From: Streptomyces sp. TP-A0356
Lineage (GTDB): Bacteria > Actinomycetota > Actinomycetes > Streptomycetales > Streptomycetaceae
DNA: 64,000 bases
Direction: 5' to 3'
Assembly (NCBI RefSeq): GCF_001417775.1
Contig: NZ_BBZJ01000015.1
Span: forward strand, 124,001 to 188,000
In this document: one piece after another, positions 9,090-17,897 of the stretch
How positions within the stretch are numbered: the first letter of the stretch is position 1
Layout: every line of letters starts with the position of its first letter
Program-made: the position numbers and the translations under genes
Notes under the pieces: model-generated
Told to the model about the DNA's origin: nothing
The model's database searches: none
What the model saw: the letters and a program-made list of their open reading frames with translations, nothing else

Positions 9090-9118
9090 GACGGCCCGGG
9101 TACGGAACCCGGGCCGTC
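9090..9118. terminator. Bidirectional terminator
   Basis: A perfect 12-bp stem GACGGCCCGGGT/ACCCGGGCCGTC with a five-base loop, between the convergent ends of the propeller gene (9032) and the sedolisin gene (9166). Confidence 0.8.
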
Positions 9119-9165
9119 TCAGGGGCAACTCTCGGGGGGCGGAGCCCTGTTGCAGCAGCGCGGCG

Positions 9166-10554
9166 TCAGCCGCGGCGGCTCGACCGGGCGAGGGCGGGCA
9201 CGAAGCGGAGGGCGTCCACGGTGCCCACGCCGGTGGCCATGTCGTAGCCGTCGACGGCCTTGTAGCCGGTGACGCCGGCGTAGCTGTTGTCGGTGCCGTC
9301 GTTGACGTCGACGATGCCGGTGTTCTTGTCGTGGTGGGCGGAGCGCTTGTAGAGGTTGTACAGCGCCTGGTTGATGTTGCCCACCCGGTGGCCGGCCGCC
9401 TGGTCGGCGAGGGCGACGATGCCCGAGAAGAGCGGGCAGGCCTCACTGGTGCCGCCGGTGATCTCCCAGCCGGTGGCCGTCGGGTCGAAGCTGGAGTAGA
9501 TCCAGGCGCCGCCGTTGACCGCGGCGGCCATCGACACGTCCGGCGTGCCGCGGCGGTCGCCGACGATGTTCTTCACGCCGTTCTGGAAGGCCGGGCGGGG
9601 GAAGACGTGGGACTGACCGCCGCCGCCCGCGCCGTTGTCGTTGTAGACGCTGTCCGGCTTGATGCGCTCGCCCTTGTCATTCAAGTGGAGCTGGGTGCCG
9701 CCGAGGGAGGTCACCAGCGGGTCCGAGGAGGGCCAGGAGTTGACGCGTTCCTTGTAGTAGCCCTTGCCGTCCGCGGTGTTGTCGGTGGCACCGCCGTCTC
9801 CGGAGGAGGCGAGGACGGTCACGTGCTTCCGGTTCGCGTCCTCGAAGGCGTAGCGCAGCTTCTTGATGCTGGAGAAGTCGCCCTTGTCGAAGCCGGGGAA
9901 GGTGTTCTCCGTGGCGCCGAAGCTCTGGCTGATGACATCGCCGACCCCGTGGTCGATCAGGTACTTCTCGGCGTCCATCATCTCCGGGAAACCGGTGGTG
10001 CCCTCGGTCTCGGCGACCGCCGTCTCCACCAGGACGATCTTGGCATCGGGCGCCACGGCGTGGGCCATCTCCACGTCCAGGGTGGTCTCGCCGGCCCAGC
10101 CTGTCATGTCGGGGTTCTTCGGGTCGAAGACGGGAACATTGCCCCACCTGACCACGTTGACCTTGGTGCTGGGCAGGCCGAACTGCTTGCTGTAGACGTC
10201 GAGGTCGTGCTGGACGGTCGGGGAGCCGAACGAGTCGACGATGACGATGGTGCGCCCCTTGCCCGTGATGCCTTTCCGGTAGAGCGCGTTGAGATCGTAC
10301 GCGCTGCGGTACTGGAGCGGGTTGTAGCAGGCGATCCTCCACTTGGCCTGGCACTCCTCGATGGAGAGCGGGCTGCCCACGCCGTGGACCAGGGTGTGCC
10401 CGGCGATGGCCGGAACCGCCTTGGTGTGCGGTACGACGGCGTGCGCTGCGGTGGTGACACCGGCCTGCGGAGCGGTCGCCGACGCGGCGACGAGGAGGGC
10501 GGCGGTGGCGGCCGTGGAAGCCGCGAGGCCACGCCCGGTACGGGCTATGCGCAT
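9166..10554 (-). CDS. Sedolisin-type (S53) secreted serine-carboxyl peptidase
   Basis: A 462-residue exported peptidase. The signal peptide is about 1-32. The S53 catalytic set is visible: Glu156 and Asp160 in GETTLDVE, oxyanion Asp253 in SSGDGGATD and nucleophile Ser370 in GGTSEACP. A C-terminal DVNDGTDNSYAG...GYDMATG segment resembles the calcium site of the family. Only about 60 residues separate the signal from the catalytic core, so the usual large activation pro-domain is absent. ATG at 10554 follows AGGGAG at good spacing; an upstream ATG at 10584 has none. It would act as an acid endopeptidase outside the cell. Confidence 0.88.
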   Translation of the reverse strand: MRIARTGRGLAASTAATAALLVAASATAPQAGVTTAAHAVVPHTKAVPAIAGHTLVHGVGSPLSIEECQAKWRIACYNPLQYRSAYDLNALYRKGITGKGRTIVIVDSFGSPTVQHDLDVYSKQFGLPSTKVNVVRWGNVPVFDPKNPDMTGWAGETTLDVEMAHAVAPDAKIVLVETAVAETEGTTGFPEMMDAEKYLIDHGVGDVISQSFGATENTFPGFDKGDFSSIKKLRYAFEDANRKHVTVLASSGDGGATDNTADGKGYYKERVNSWPSSDPLVTSLGGTQLHLNDKGERIKPDSVYNDNGAGGGGQSHVFPRPAFQNGVKNIVGDRRGTPDVSMAAAVNGGAWIYSSFDPTATGWEITGGTSEACPLFSGIVALADQAAGHRVGNINQALYNLYKRSAHHDKNTGIVDVNDGTDNSYAGVTGYKAVDGYDMATGVGTVDALRFVPALARSSRRG

Positions 10555-10836
10555 GAATTCTCCCTGAGTGGGCCGAAGCCGCACGAACTGGCTCCGCGCA
10601 TCACATCGGGTAAGTCATGCACAGGACAAGACCGTTGAACCGTCGATGTCGATTCCTTTACCCCGACAACACCTCACGGTGGTCTCCCGCGTGGCGCAGA
10701 CGCCCGCGGAACTGTGGGGCGGTGCGACTCCGTATGCCGGGTTCCGGGGATCTCCCCGCGGCACGGGCCTGATGGCCATGGCTTGATCCCCTCGCCGATG
10801 GGCATACCGGCATACCGGCTCTCCTATGCTCACGGT

Positions 10837-11853
10837 GTGATCGATGTCCCGTTGTCCGTCCTCGAAGTCGCGGCCGTCCAGGCCGGTACCCAGCCCGTGG
10901 ACGCCCTGCGTCAGACGGCCGCCTTCGCACAGAAGGTCGAACGGCTGGGGTACCGGCGGCTCTGGTACGCCGAGCACCACCACTCCCCCGCCATCGGCGC
11001 GTTCCCACCGGTGGTGTTGACCACCCATGTCGCCGCTTCGACGTCGACGATCCGGCTGGGATCGGGTGGTGTGCTGGCTCCCAACCATGTACCGCTCGGG
11101 CTCGCGGAGCAGTTCGGCACCCTCGCCGCGCTCCATCCGGGCCGTATCGACTTGGGAGTGGGCCGAGGCCCCGGCACTTTCGACGCGGCCACCGCGCGGG
11201 CGCTGCGCCGCGGTGCCGAACCGGCCACCGACGCCGAGTACGAGGCTGACGTGGCCGCGATCCTGACCTTTCTGGTCGAGGAAGTGGCACTGGAGCCGCT
11301 CCCGGAGCCCTGGCTGTTGGCCTCGAGCACCGCCGGCGCCTCGATGGCCGCGCGGCTGGGGCTGCCCGTCGCCGTCGCGCACCACATCCGCCCGGACAAC
11401 ACGCTCTCGGTGCTGGAGTGTTACCGCGCCGCGTTCACGCCGTCCCGCTGGTGCCAAAGGCCACGGGTGCTGGTGTGCGTGGAGACGGTCTGCGCGGATT
11501 CGGAGGCGGATGCGGAGCGGCTCGCCGGACCGATGAACGTGGTCAAGGCGGGGCTGCTCCAGGGCATGTCCGAAATTCCCTTCCCGACGCCCGAGGATGC
11601 GGCGCTCCACTGCTTCAGCCCGCAGGAACAGCGAGAGTTGGACGCCTTCCGCGCTCAACAGGCGTTCGGAACCCCGGACGTCGTGGCGCGCCGCCTGGAC
11701 CGACTGGCCGCCATGACAAGCGCGGATGAGCTGATGCTCACGACACCGGTCCATGCCCTCGACGACCGGCTCCGCTCCTTCGAACTCGTCAAGGAGGGCG
11801 TGGGGGCGGTGGACGGCACGGCTGGGTTGCGGATTCCGGATCCGTCACGCTGA
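10837..11853 (+). CDS. Luciferase-like flavin monooxygenase (LLM class)
   Basis: Bacterial-luciferase-fold TIM barrel of 338 residues, which normally uses FMNH2 or F420. Family patterns seen are the N-terminal DVPLSVLEVA strand, GYRRLWYAEHHH, LGSGGVLAPNHVPL, LDLGVGRGPG-like (LGVGRGPGTF) and a late FGTPDVVARRLDRLA. The GTG at 10837 is preferred: it matches the usual family N-terminus, and a TATGCT -10-like hexamer lies exactly six bases before it, as expected for a leaderless transcript. Convergent with the DAO-family gene. The substrate is unknown. Confidence 0.85.
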   Translation: MIDVPLSVLEVAAVQAGTQPVDALRQTAAFAQKVERLGYRRLWYAEHHHSPAIGAFPPVVLTTHVAASTSTIRLGSGGVLAPNHVPLGLAEQFGTLAALHPGRIDLGVGRGPGTFDAATARALRRGAEPATDAEYEADVAAILTFLVEEVALEPLPEPWLLASSTAGASMAARLGLPVAVAHHIRPDNTLSVLECYRAAFTPSRWCQRPRVLVCVETVCADSEADAERLAGPMNVVKAGLLQGMSEIPFPTPEDAALHCFSPQEQRELDAFRAQQAFGTPDVVARRLDRLAAMTSADELMLTTPVHALDDRLRSFELVKEGVGAVDGTAGLRIPDPSR

Positions 11854-12053
11854 GCGCACCGCGTACAGTCGCCGCCGCGCATCCGGGACCGTACCGACGG
11901 ACCGGTCGAGATTGGTACCGCCGGCGCGTCCCCCATCACACACGGAACGCCACCGCTGCCCTTGTCGACGCCCGCGGCGGGAGGGTGCGGGTGCCGGCGG
12001 TGACGGTGTCGGCCAGGAAGTGGACGAGCTGTCCTTCACCGTCCATCGGCTCG

Positions 12054-13208
12054 TCAGCCGAAACGGCCAGGCCGGAAGGCGGAGAGCAGTGGGTGGCGGA
12101 CGCCGGTGATGATCTCGTCGGCCAGGAGTTCCCCGGCGATCAGCGCAAGCGTCGCCCCGCTGTGCGTGAACGCCACGAACAGGCCGGGAACCTCCTCCAG
12201 TCCGCCGAGCACCGGCTCGCCGTCGCCGGGAATGGGCTTGGGGCCCACCCCGTAGGAGGCCGCGGTCAGCTCGGGATTGCCCGCCAGCACGGACGACGCC
12301 TCATGCAGCAGGCCCTCCACCGTGCTGTCCTTGACCTCGTAAGTACCGTCCGGGTGCGTGATGACCGTGTCCGCCGCCGCGTCGGAGTCCATCACCAGGG
12401 AGCCGTCCGGGGCCGGACGCACCGCCACCCGGGGGGTGTTGAGCACCGCGCGCAGGGTGGTACTCATGGGCGGGGTCCGCACGAGCAGGGCCACCGGAGT
12501 GGCGTCCTCGATCGTGACGCCGTACTCCTGGACCATCCGTGGCACGGCAGCGCCGGTCGCCAGGAGCACGGTGTCGACGTAGATCCGCTCACCGGCCGCG
12601 GTCCGTACGGCGGTGGCGCGGCCGCCCTCCACAACGACGGAGACCGTTCCCGCGCCGGTCACGATCCGGCCTCCGGTCGCGGTGAGGTCGGTGGCGAGCT
12701 GCCGGACGAGCGCGGTCAGGTCCACCCAGCCCTCACCCGGGTTGAAGATCGCCCCCTCGTCGGGGATCGCGGCCGGGTCCACGCCCGGCGTCCAGTCGGC
12801 CACCTCGTCGCGGTTCAGCCACACCGCGTCGTAGCCGCACCGCCGCATGTGCGCGAACGCCGAGCGATGCTGCTCGGTGTCGCCGGGCGGCGCCCAGGTC
12901 AGCCCGCCGTCGAAGCGGAGGTACCCGGAGGAGGACGGCACCCGGTGGGCGAACGTGCGGTAGCGGTCGATGCCCAGCAGCCGCAGTTCGTGATAGGCGG
13001 ACGAGCGTACACCGGGCCCGCCGAAGGAGTTGAGCCACGACAGCGAGCGCCCCGAGGCGCCGGCGGTCAGCTCGGAGTCGGTGACGAGGACGACGTCGGC
13101 CCCGCGCCGGGCGAGCTGCGCCGCGGTCGACACGCCGAGAACGCCGCCGCCGACGACGGCGACGCGATGGCTGGAGGGAGAGGAGAAGGAAACCGAGGAA
13201 GCGGGCAT
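12054..13208 (-). CDS. DAO-family FAD-dependent amine/amino-acid oxidoreductase
   Basis: A 384-residue flavoprotein with an N-terminal Rossmann dinucleotide loop (VAVVGGGVLGVSTAAQLARR), a LTAGASGRSLSWLN segment, and a C-terminal FAD-binding GVGPKPIPGDGEPVLGG followed by FVAFTHSGATLALIAGELL. This is the D-amino-acid oxidase/glycine oxidase/sarcosine oxidase group, which oxidises a C-N bond of an amino acid or N-substituted amino acid. It lies downstream of, and in the same direction as, the amino-acid ABC operon with its LacI gene, separated by about 206 bp. It may therefore oxidise the imported compound. Confidence 0.85.
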   Translation of the reverse strand: MPASSVSFSSPSSHRVAVVGGGVLGVSTAAQLARRGADVVLVTDSELTAGASGRSLSWLNSFGGPGVRSSAYHELRLLGIDRYRTFAHRVPSSSGYLRFDGGLTWAPPGDTEQHRSAFAHMRRCGYDAVWLNRDEVADWTPGVDPAAIPDEGAIFNPGEGWVDLTALVRQLATDLTATGGRIVTGAGTVSVVVEGGRATAVRTAAGERIYVDTVLLATGAAVPRMVQEYGVTIEDATPVALLVRTPPMSTTLRAVLNTPRVAVRPAPDGSLVMDSDAAADTVITHPDGTYEVKDSTVEGLLHEASSVLAGNPELTAASYGVGPKPIPGDGEPVLGGLEEVPGLFVAFTHSGATLALIAGELLADEIITGVRHPLLSAFRPGRFG

Positions 13209-13414
13209 GGCGTACGGGCCTTCCTGGATGCTGTGTGTCGTGTGGTGGGGGAACGGTGCACCGCGTGTGAGCGATTGGGTGGGCAGGAGACGGCGCGCCG
13301 GGCGCGGACGGTCGGTCCGTAGTCGGCGTACACGTCTGGAGGGTGAGCCGTGCTTCGAGGGCCGCCGCAGCGGGGGACGGCGCCTTCGGTGGTCAGTCGA
13401 CTGTCGGTCGGCTG

Positions 13415-14536
13415 TCAGTCGGCGCGGATGCCGGCCGGTGGTTCGGCGGCACTGGAGCGAAGGAGCAGGCGGGTGGGCAGGACGATCCGTTCACTGGGGC
13501 TGTCGTCGCCCTTGATGCGGGCGAAGAGGCGCTGGGCGGCGGTACGGCCCATGTCCATCGGCGACTGGGCCACCACGGTCAGCGGTGGGTCGACGAGCGT
13601 CGTCCAGTCCAGGTCGTCGAAGCCGACCAGCGAGATGTCGCCGGGAATGGCGAGGCCACGGCGCCGAACGGACATGAACAGGCCCTGGGTGGCGACGTTG
13701 TCGGCGGCGAAGACGGCGGTCGGTGGCTGCGGGAGCGACAGCAACGCGTCGGCCTCCTTCTCGAACTGGGCCGCGTCCCCTATCGCCGAGCAGCGGATCA
13801 GGTCGCTCGACTGCGCCCCGTACTCGTCCAGAGCGGCCAGGTAGCCGCGGATGCGGTCGATCGAGGGGCGTGCCGCACCTCGCACGGTCGGTCGTCCGGC
13901 GTCCGACGCGACGAGCTCGGGGCTTTCGTCGGGATCCACGTACAGCAGCATCCCGATGCGCCGGTGGCCCAGGTCCAGCAGATGGGCGACCGCCTCGTGG
14001 GCGGCCCGCTCGTTGTCGATCACCACACTGTCGGCGTCCAGGGCACCGCTGTGCCGGTCGAGCAGGACGACGGGAACCCCCAGATCCTGGGCGCGTCGCA
14101 GATGGGCGACGTCGATGACCGCGTTCGGCGCGACGACGATGCCCTCGATCTGCTTCTCGAGGAAGACTTTCACCGCGGCCCGTTCGACGTCCATCCGGTC
14201 GTCGCTGTTGGCCAGGATCGCCTCGTAGCCCTCCTCTCGGGCCACGTCGCAGATGCCGCGCATCGCGGTGGCGAAGTACGGGTTGGAGATGTCGACCCCG
14301 ACGAAGCCGATGGTGCGCGTACCGCCGGAGCGCATGCTGCGGGCGACGCCGTTGGGGGAATAGCCGAGCCTGACGGCGGCGGCTCGCACCTGGTCGCGCA
14401 GGGCGTCGCCGACTCGGCCGTAGTCGCCGAGTGCGCGGCCCGCGGTGGCCACCGACACGCCGGCTTCGCGGGCCACGTCGGCCACCGTCGGGCGCCTGCG
14501 TCCGCCCTGCGCCCCCGTACCGCTCGCCACCATCAC
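13415..14536 (-). CDS. LacI-family repressor of the adjacent ABC operon
   Basis: A 373-residue LacI/GalR regulator: an N-terminal helix-turn-helix ([20 protein letters not shown], residues about 16-35), hinge, and a periplasmic-binding-like effector domain with [19 protein letters not shown] and a C-terminal [11 protein letters not shown]. It is the last gene of the transporter operon. The GTG start at 14536 overlaps the TGA of the ATPase gene (GTGA), while ATG at 14533 is an alternative; both imply translational coupling. It probably binds the GAGAACGTTCTC palindromes at the head of the operon and so controls its own synthesis. Confidence 0.88.
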   Translation of the reverse strand: MMVASGTGAQGGRRRPTVADVAREAGVSVATAGRALGDYGRVGDALRDQVRAAAVRLGYSPNGVARSMRSGGTRTIGFVGVDISNPYFATAMRGICDVAREEGYEAILANSDDRMDVERAAVKVFLEKQIEGIVVAPNAVIDVAHLRRAQDLGVPVVLLDRHSGALDADSVVIDNERAAHEAVAHLLDLGHRRIGMLLYVDPDESPELVASDAGRPTVRGAARPSIDRIRGYLAALDEYGAQSSDLIRCSAIGDAAQFEKEADALLSLPQPPTAVFAADNVATQGLFMSVRRRGLAIPGDISLVGFDDLDWTTLVDPPLTVVAQSPMDMGRTAAQRLFARIKGDDSPSERIVLPTRLLLRSSAAEPPAGIRAD

Positions 14537-15303
14537 AGGACCTGGGAGAGGAACTTCTGCAGCCGCCCGGACCGCGGCGCGTCGAAGATCTGCTCCGGTG
14601 GCCCGGACTCCACGACGACTCCCGCATCCATGAACACCACTGTATCGGCCACCTGCCGGGCGAAGCCCATCTCGTGTGTCACCACCACCATGGTCATGCC
14701 CGCCCCGGCGAGCTCGGCCATCAACTGCAGGATTCCCTTGACCAGTTCGGGGTCCAGCGCGCTGGTGGCCTCGTCGAACAGCATCACCTGCGGCTCCATC
14801 GCCAGGGCCCGTGCGATGGCGACGCGCTGTTGCTGGCCGCCGGAGAGCTGGGCGGGCCGGTGCCCGCCGCGGTCGCCGAGCCCGACGTCCTTCAGACGCT
14901 GCGTCGCGATCTCGGCGGCCTGCTCCTTGGACAGCTTCTTCACATTGCGCAGCGCGAGCGTGATGTTCTGCAAGGCCGTCTTGTGGGGGAAGAGGTTGAA
15001 CTGCTGGAACACCATGCCGACGCGCTGCCGCAGTTCATTGACGTCCATCGTCGAGGTGTCCTTGCCATCGAGCAGGATGTCACCCGAGGTACGGGTCTCC
15101 AGTCCGTTCAGGCAGCGCAGCAGGGTCGACTTCCCTGAGCCGGAGGGGCCGATGACGCACACGACCTCACCGGCCGGCGCCGTCAGGTCCGCGCCGCGCA
15201 ACACTTCGACCGGCCCGAACCGCATGCGGAGGTCACGCGCCTGGAGCGAGGCACCCGTGTACCGCTGCGACGCCGGGGGAATCGTCAGGTCCGGCGTGGT
15301 CAC
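14533..15303 (-). CDS. Polar amino acid ABC transporter ATPase (GlnQ-like)
   Basis: A 256-residue ATPase with Walker [19 protein letters not shown], the Q-loop [12 protein letters not shown], signature [15 protein letters not shown], Walker [15 protein letters not shown] and H-loop [11 protein letters not shown]. The wording of these motifs is that of the HisP/GlnQ branch. It energises import of an amino acid or derivative together with the overlapping permease. GTG at 15303 overlaps the permease stop as GTGA. Confidence 0.92.
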   Translation of the reverse strand: MTTPDLTIPPASQRYTGASLQARDLRMRFGPVEVLRGADLTAPAGEVVCVIGPSGSGKSTLLRCLNGLETRTSGDILLDGKDTSTMDVNELRQRVGMVFQQFNLFPHKTALQNITLALRNVKKLSKEQAAEIATQRLKDVGLGDRGGHRPAQLSGGQQQRVAIARALAMEPQVMLFDEATSALDPELVKGILQLMAELAGAGMTMVVVTHEMGFARQVADTVVFMDAGVVVESGPPEQIFDAPRSGRLQKFLSQVL

Positions 15304-16049
15304 GCCAGCACCTCCTTCGGGTCGGCGAGTGACGGCTCTTCCGGCACCGCGGTGGGGCGGGACCCCTCACGCAGCCGCCGGTCGATGTAGTTGACCAGGT
15401 GGGTGAGGGGGACCGTCAACAGCAGGTAGCACAGGCCGGTGGCCAGCAGTGGCGACAGGTTGCCGGAGGTCACCGACTCGTCCTCGCCGATCCGGAAGAG
15501 CTCGCGCTGGGTGGTGATCAGGCCCAGGAAGTACACCAGGCTGGAGTCCTTGATGATGCCGATGAACTGGTTCACCATCGCCGGCAGCACCCGCCGCACT
15601 CCTTGCGGCACCACCACCAGGCGCAGCGCCTGGCCGTGGGTGAGCCCAAGTGCGCGGCAGGCCTCGCCCTGTCCTCGGTCCACGCTCTGGATGCCCGAGC
15701 GGAAGATCTCGCCGATGTACGCCCCCGACATCAGGCTCAGCGCCAGGATGGCCGCCGGATACGGCGATGCCAGCCAGCTGATCTGGGCCGCGAACACACC
15801 CTCGCCTATCACCAGAATGGTGAGTGCGGCGGGCATGCCGCGGAAGACGTCCGTGTAGACGCGGGCGGGTATGCGCAGCCACGTACGGGACGACAGTGCC
15901 ATGACCGCCAGCACCATGCCGATGACGCTGCCGAGGAGTGCGGAGAGCACCGACAGGAGAAGCGTGTTGCGCAGTCCGTAGGTGAGCAGGTCCGGCAGCA
16001 CCTGCCGGATCAGCTGCCAGTCGAAGAAGTTGTTGAAGAGGTCGTTCAC
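15300..16049 (-). CDS. Polar amino acid ABC transporter permease (HisM/GlnP-like)
   Basis: A 249-residue membrane subunit with about five helices. The EAA-type coupling loop is seen as [22 protein letters not shown], and the family segment [20 protein letters not shown] precedes it. GTG at 16049 is chosen because it overlaps the solute-binding-protein stop (GTGA), continuing the coupled arrangement; the upstream open frame is antisense-like noise. Only one permease is present, so it presumably forms a homodimer. Confidence 0.9.
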   Translation of the reverse strand: MNDLFNNFFDWQLIRQVLPDLLTYGLRNTLLLSVLSALLGSVIGMVLAVMALSSRTWLRIPARVYTDVFRGMPAALTILVIGEGVFAAQISWLASPYPAAILALSLMSGAYIGEIFRSGIQSVDRGQGEACRALGLTHGQALRLVVVPQGVRRVLPAMVNQFIGIIKDSSLVYFLGLITTQRELFRIGEDESVTSGNLSPLLATGLCYLLLTVPLTHLVNYIDRRLREGSRPTAVPEEPSLADPKEVLA

Positions 16050-16903
16050 TTGAGCGCCTTCGCCTTGTACGGGGGCAGCTGGCTGCTGCTCGGCACCGGG
16101 TCCTCGGGGAAGTACTCCTTGTAGAGCTTCAGCCAGGTACCGTCGGCGACGACCTGCTCCAGTGCGGTGTCGAGCCTGGTCCGTAGCGCGGTGTTGCCCT
16201 TGCGGACCGCCCATCCGGCGGGGAAGTCGGTGGCGGGGACGGTGAGGGGCTGACTCAGCTGCAGGTCAGGGTACTTCTTGGCGATGGCGCGGTTGGGGCC
16301 GTAGTCGTTGAAGAATCCGTCGACGCGGTTGTTCTTCAGGGCGAGGGCCGCGGTGTTGTTGTCGGGGAAGCGGACGATCTGCGCGCCGGGGATCAGCGTG
16401 GCGGAGTTGAGGTCCGTGATGGAGCCCTGGAGCACCGCGATCTTCTTGCCTCCGACGCTGGGGACCTTCGAGGTGATCCCGCTCTTCTTGCCGGTCAGCA
16501 GGCCGAAGTAGCCCGCGAGGTAGCCGTTGGAGAAGTCGACCATCCTGACGCGGCCGGGGGTGATGCCGACCGCCGCGGCGGCCACGTCGAACTGCCGGTT
16601 GTTGACCGCCGGCAGCAGCCCCGCGAAGTCCAGCGACACGAACTGCGGGTTGAGCTTCAGCTTGCGTGCCGCCGCCGAGATCAGATCGACGTCGAAGCCG
16701 GTCAGCTTGCCGTTCTCCTCGTAGGTGTACGGCTTGGTGTTGTTCGACGTGCCGATCTTCAGCGTGCCGGCCTTCGCCACGCCGGACGCGTTCGCGGCCG
16801 GTGTGTTCGTGTCCGCAGCCGCACCGGAGCCGCAGCCGGTCGCTGCGAGCAGCAGCACGGCCGCCGCGGCGGCCACCCCTCTTGCCGAGCGGAACTTCCC
16901 CAT
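16046..16903 (-). CDS. Amino-acid-type solute-binding lipoprotein
   Basis: A 285-residue SBP_bac_3 protein. The signal peptide ends in a lipobox-like LAATGC, then a linker and the bilobed binding domain: TLKIGTSNNTKPYTYEENG, TGFDVDLISAAARKL and GVTPGR-like VGITPGRVRMVDFSNGY. It delivers an amino acid or similar small cation/zwitterion to the permease. ATG at 16903 is preceded by GGAGGAG at short spacing. It is the first gene of the operon, with the palindromic operators upstream. Confidence 0.9.
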   Translation of the reverse strand: MGKFRSARGVAAAAAVLLLAATGCGSGAAADTNTPAANASGVAKAGTLKIGTSNNTKPYTYEENGKLTGFDVDLISAAARKLKLNPQFVSLDFAGLLPAVNNRQFDVAAAAVGITPGRVRMVDFSNGYLAGYFGLLTGKKSGITSKVPSVGGKKIAVLQGSITDLNSATLIPGAQIVRFPDNNTAALALKNNRVDGFFNDYGPNRAIAKKYPDLQLSQPLTVPATDFPAGWAVRKGNTALRTRLDTALEQVVADGTWLKLYKEYFPEDPVPSSSQLPPYKAKALK

Positions 16904-17114
16904 TTCTCCTCCATGCATGCTGGAACGTCCTGCGTGCGCTGAGCACCGAATCCGTGTCCGGGCGCACGGAATTCCGGACGGTGGTGCGGGTGGGACGGCG
17001 TGATCGACGAGGCCGAACGGCGGTGGCCGGCGATCGATGGCAGCGGGTGCCGGGGCCCCTCATCGGCCGCCGAGCGCGGCGCATGAAGGGTGCGAGAGGA
17101 TTCCTCTTCCTGGC

Positions 17115-17174
17115 GAGAGCGTTCCCTCTCGGGTGGTGAGAGAACGTTCTCTGAACGAGTGGGAGAACGTTCTC
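17115..17174. promoter_or_regulatory. LacI-type palindromic operators of the ABC operon
   Basis: Two perfect palindromes, AGAGAACGTTCTCT at 17139-17152 and GAGAACGTTCTC at 17163-17174, have centres 23 bp apart. A third, imperfect copy (10 of 12 bases) at 17115-17126 lies 25 bp further on. The central CG palindrome is typical for LacI-family sites, and the set lies about 210-270 bp before the binding-protein gene. Otherwise 16904-17261 shows no gene. Confidence 0.7.
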
Positions 17175-17265
17175 ACGCGTCTCATGGGCCGTCAATACCC
17201 TGTGCCCATGGGTTCGGTGAGTCCCAGGCGGGGTGCGATGGCCGGGTCTGCTGAGCGCTCCTTAG

Positions 17266-17288
17266 TACTCCAGCCGTAGTTCGCGATC
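17266..17288 (+). repeat. Left terminal inverted repeat of the IS701-like element
   Basis: 23 bp, differing from the right repeat at only two positions; flanked outside by the TTAG duplication. Confidence 0.85.
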
Positions 17289-17303
17289 ACGGCGAGTCGC
17301 CGC

Positions 17304-17897
17304 TCACGGCCCGTAGACGAGATCTGCACCCCCACTGGCCTCAATCAGCCAGGACAGCGAACCGCTTCCGAAGGGCCAGCCAGTGGTGGCCACCTGCACC
17401 CAGCCGCCCGACTCATCGATTCCTGCGTGCCACCACCACCAGCTGCGATCGTCTCCCATTCCTTCCTCGGTCGGGTCGAAGTAGTACAGCCATCCCGAGA
17501 GCGTCCACGGCCCCCGATCGGCGGCCGCTCTCTCCTCTGGCGTCATCGCCCGCCATTGACGCAGCCACGCCTCAACGTCAAAGGGCTCGCCATGTTCCGG
17601 TTCCGGGGTCTCGGGCGCGCACCGCTGGATGAACCAGGTCGGCAACAGCTGCGGCCAAAGCTCATCTGTCGGCCAGTCACCCATCTGGGAGACCACGCAT
17701 GTCAGTACGGCACGCGCGTTGTCGATGACCTGGGCCGGGTCCTCGGCAGTGAACCTGAGGCGCACGAGAAACGGCCGGGGCTGGTCGTCATCCTCGGCGC
17801 CCGGTCCGGATCGAAGGCGCCGCAGCTCGCCTGTCATGGTTTCCACGGTGAGGAAGTATGCATCGGCACTGACCTCGCGACATCTCGTTATCGCCAC
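17304..17897 (-). CDS. Hypothetical protein carried inside the IS
   Basis: A 197-residue soluble protein with no motif I can name. It is rich in Trp: RSWWWWHAGIDESGGW follows LSGWLYYFDPTEEGMGDD, and an earlier stretch reads FTAEDPAQVIDNARAVLTC. It begins 20 bp after the ancestral stop of the transposase and ends 15 bp inside the left inverted repeat, so it is internal to the element and transcribed in the same direction as the transposase. The GTG at 17897 has no strong ribosome site; translation may depend on coupling or start at an internal ATG (about 17837). It is likely a passenger gene. Confidence 0.65.
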   Translation of the reverse strand: MAITRCREVSADAYFLTVETMTGELRRLRSGPGAEDDDQPRPFLVRLRFTAEDPAQVIDNARAVLTCVVSQMGDWPTDELWPQLLPTWFIQRCAPETPEPEHGEPFDVEAWLRQWRAMTPEERAAADRGPWTLSGWLYYFDPTEEGMGDDRSWWWWHAGIDESGGWVQVATTGWPFGSGSLSWLIEASGGADLVYGP

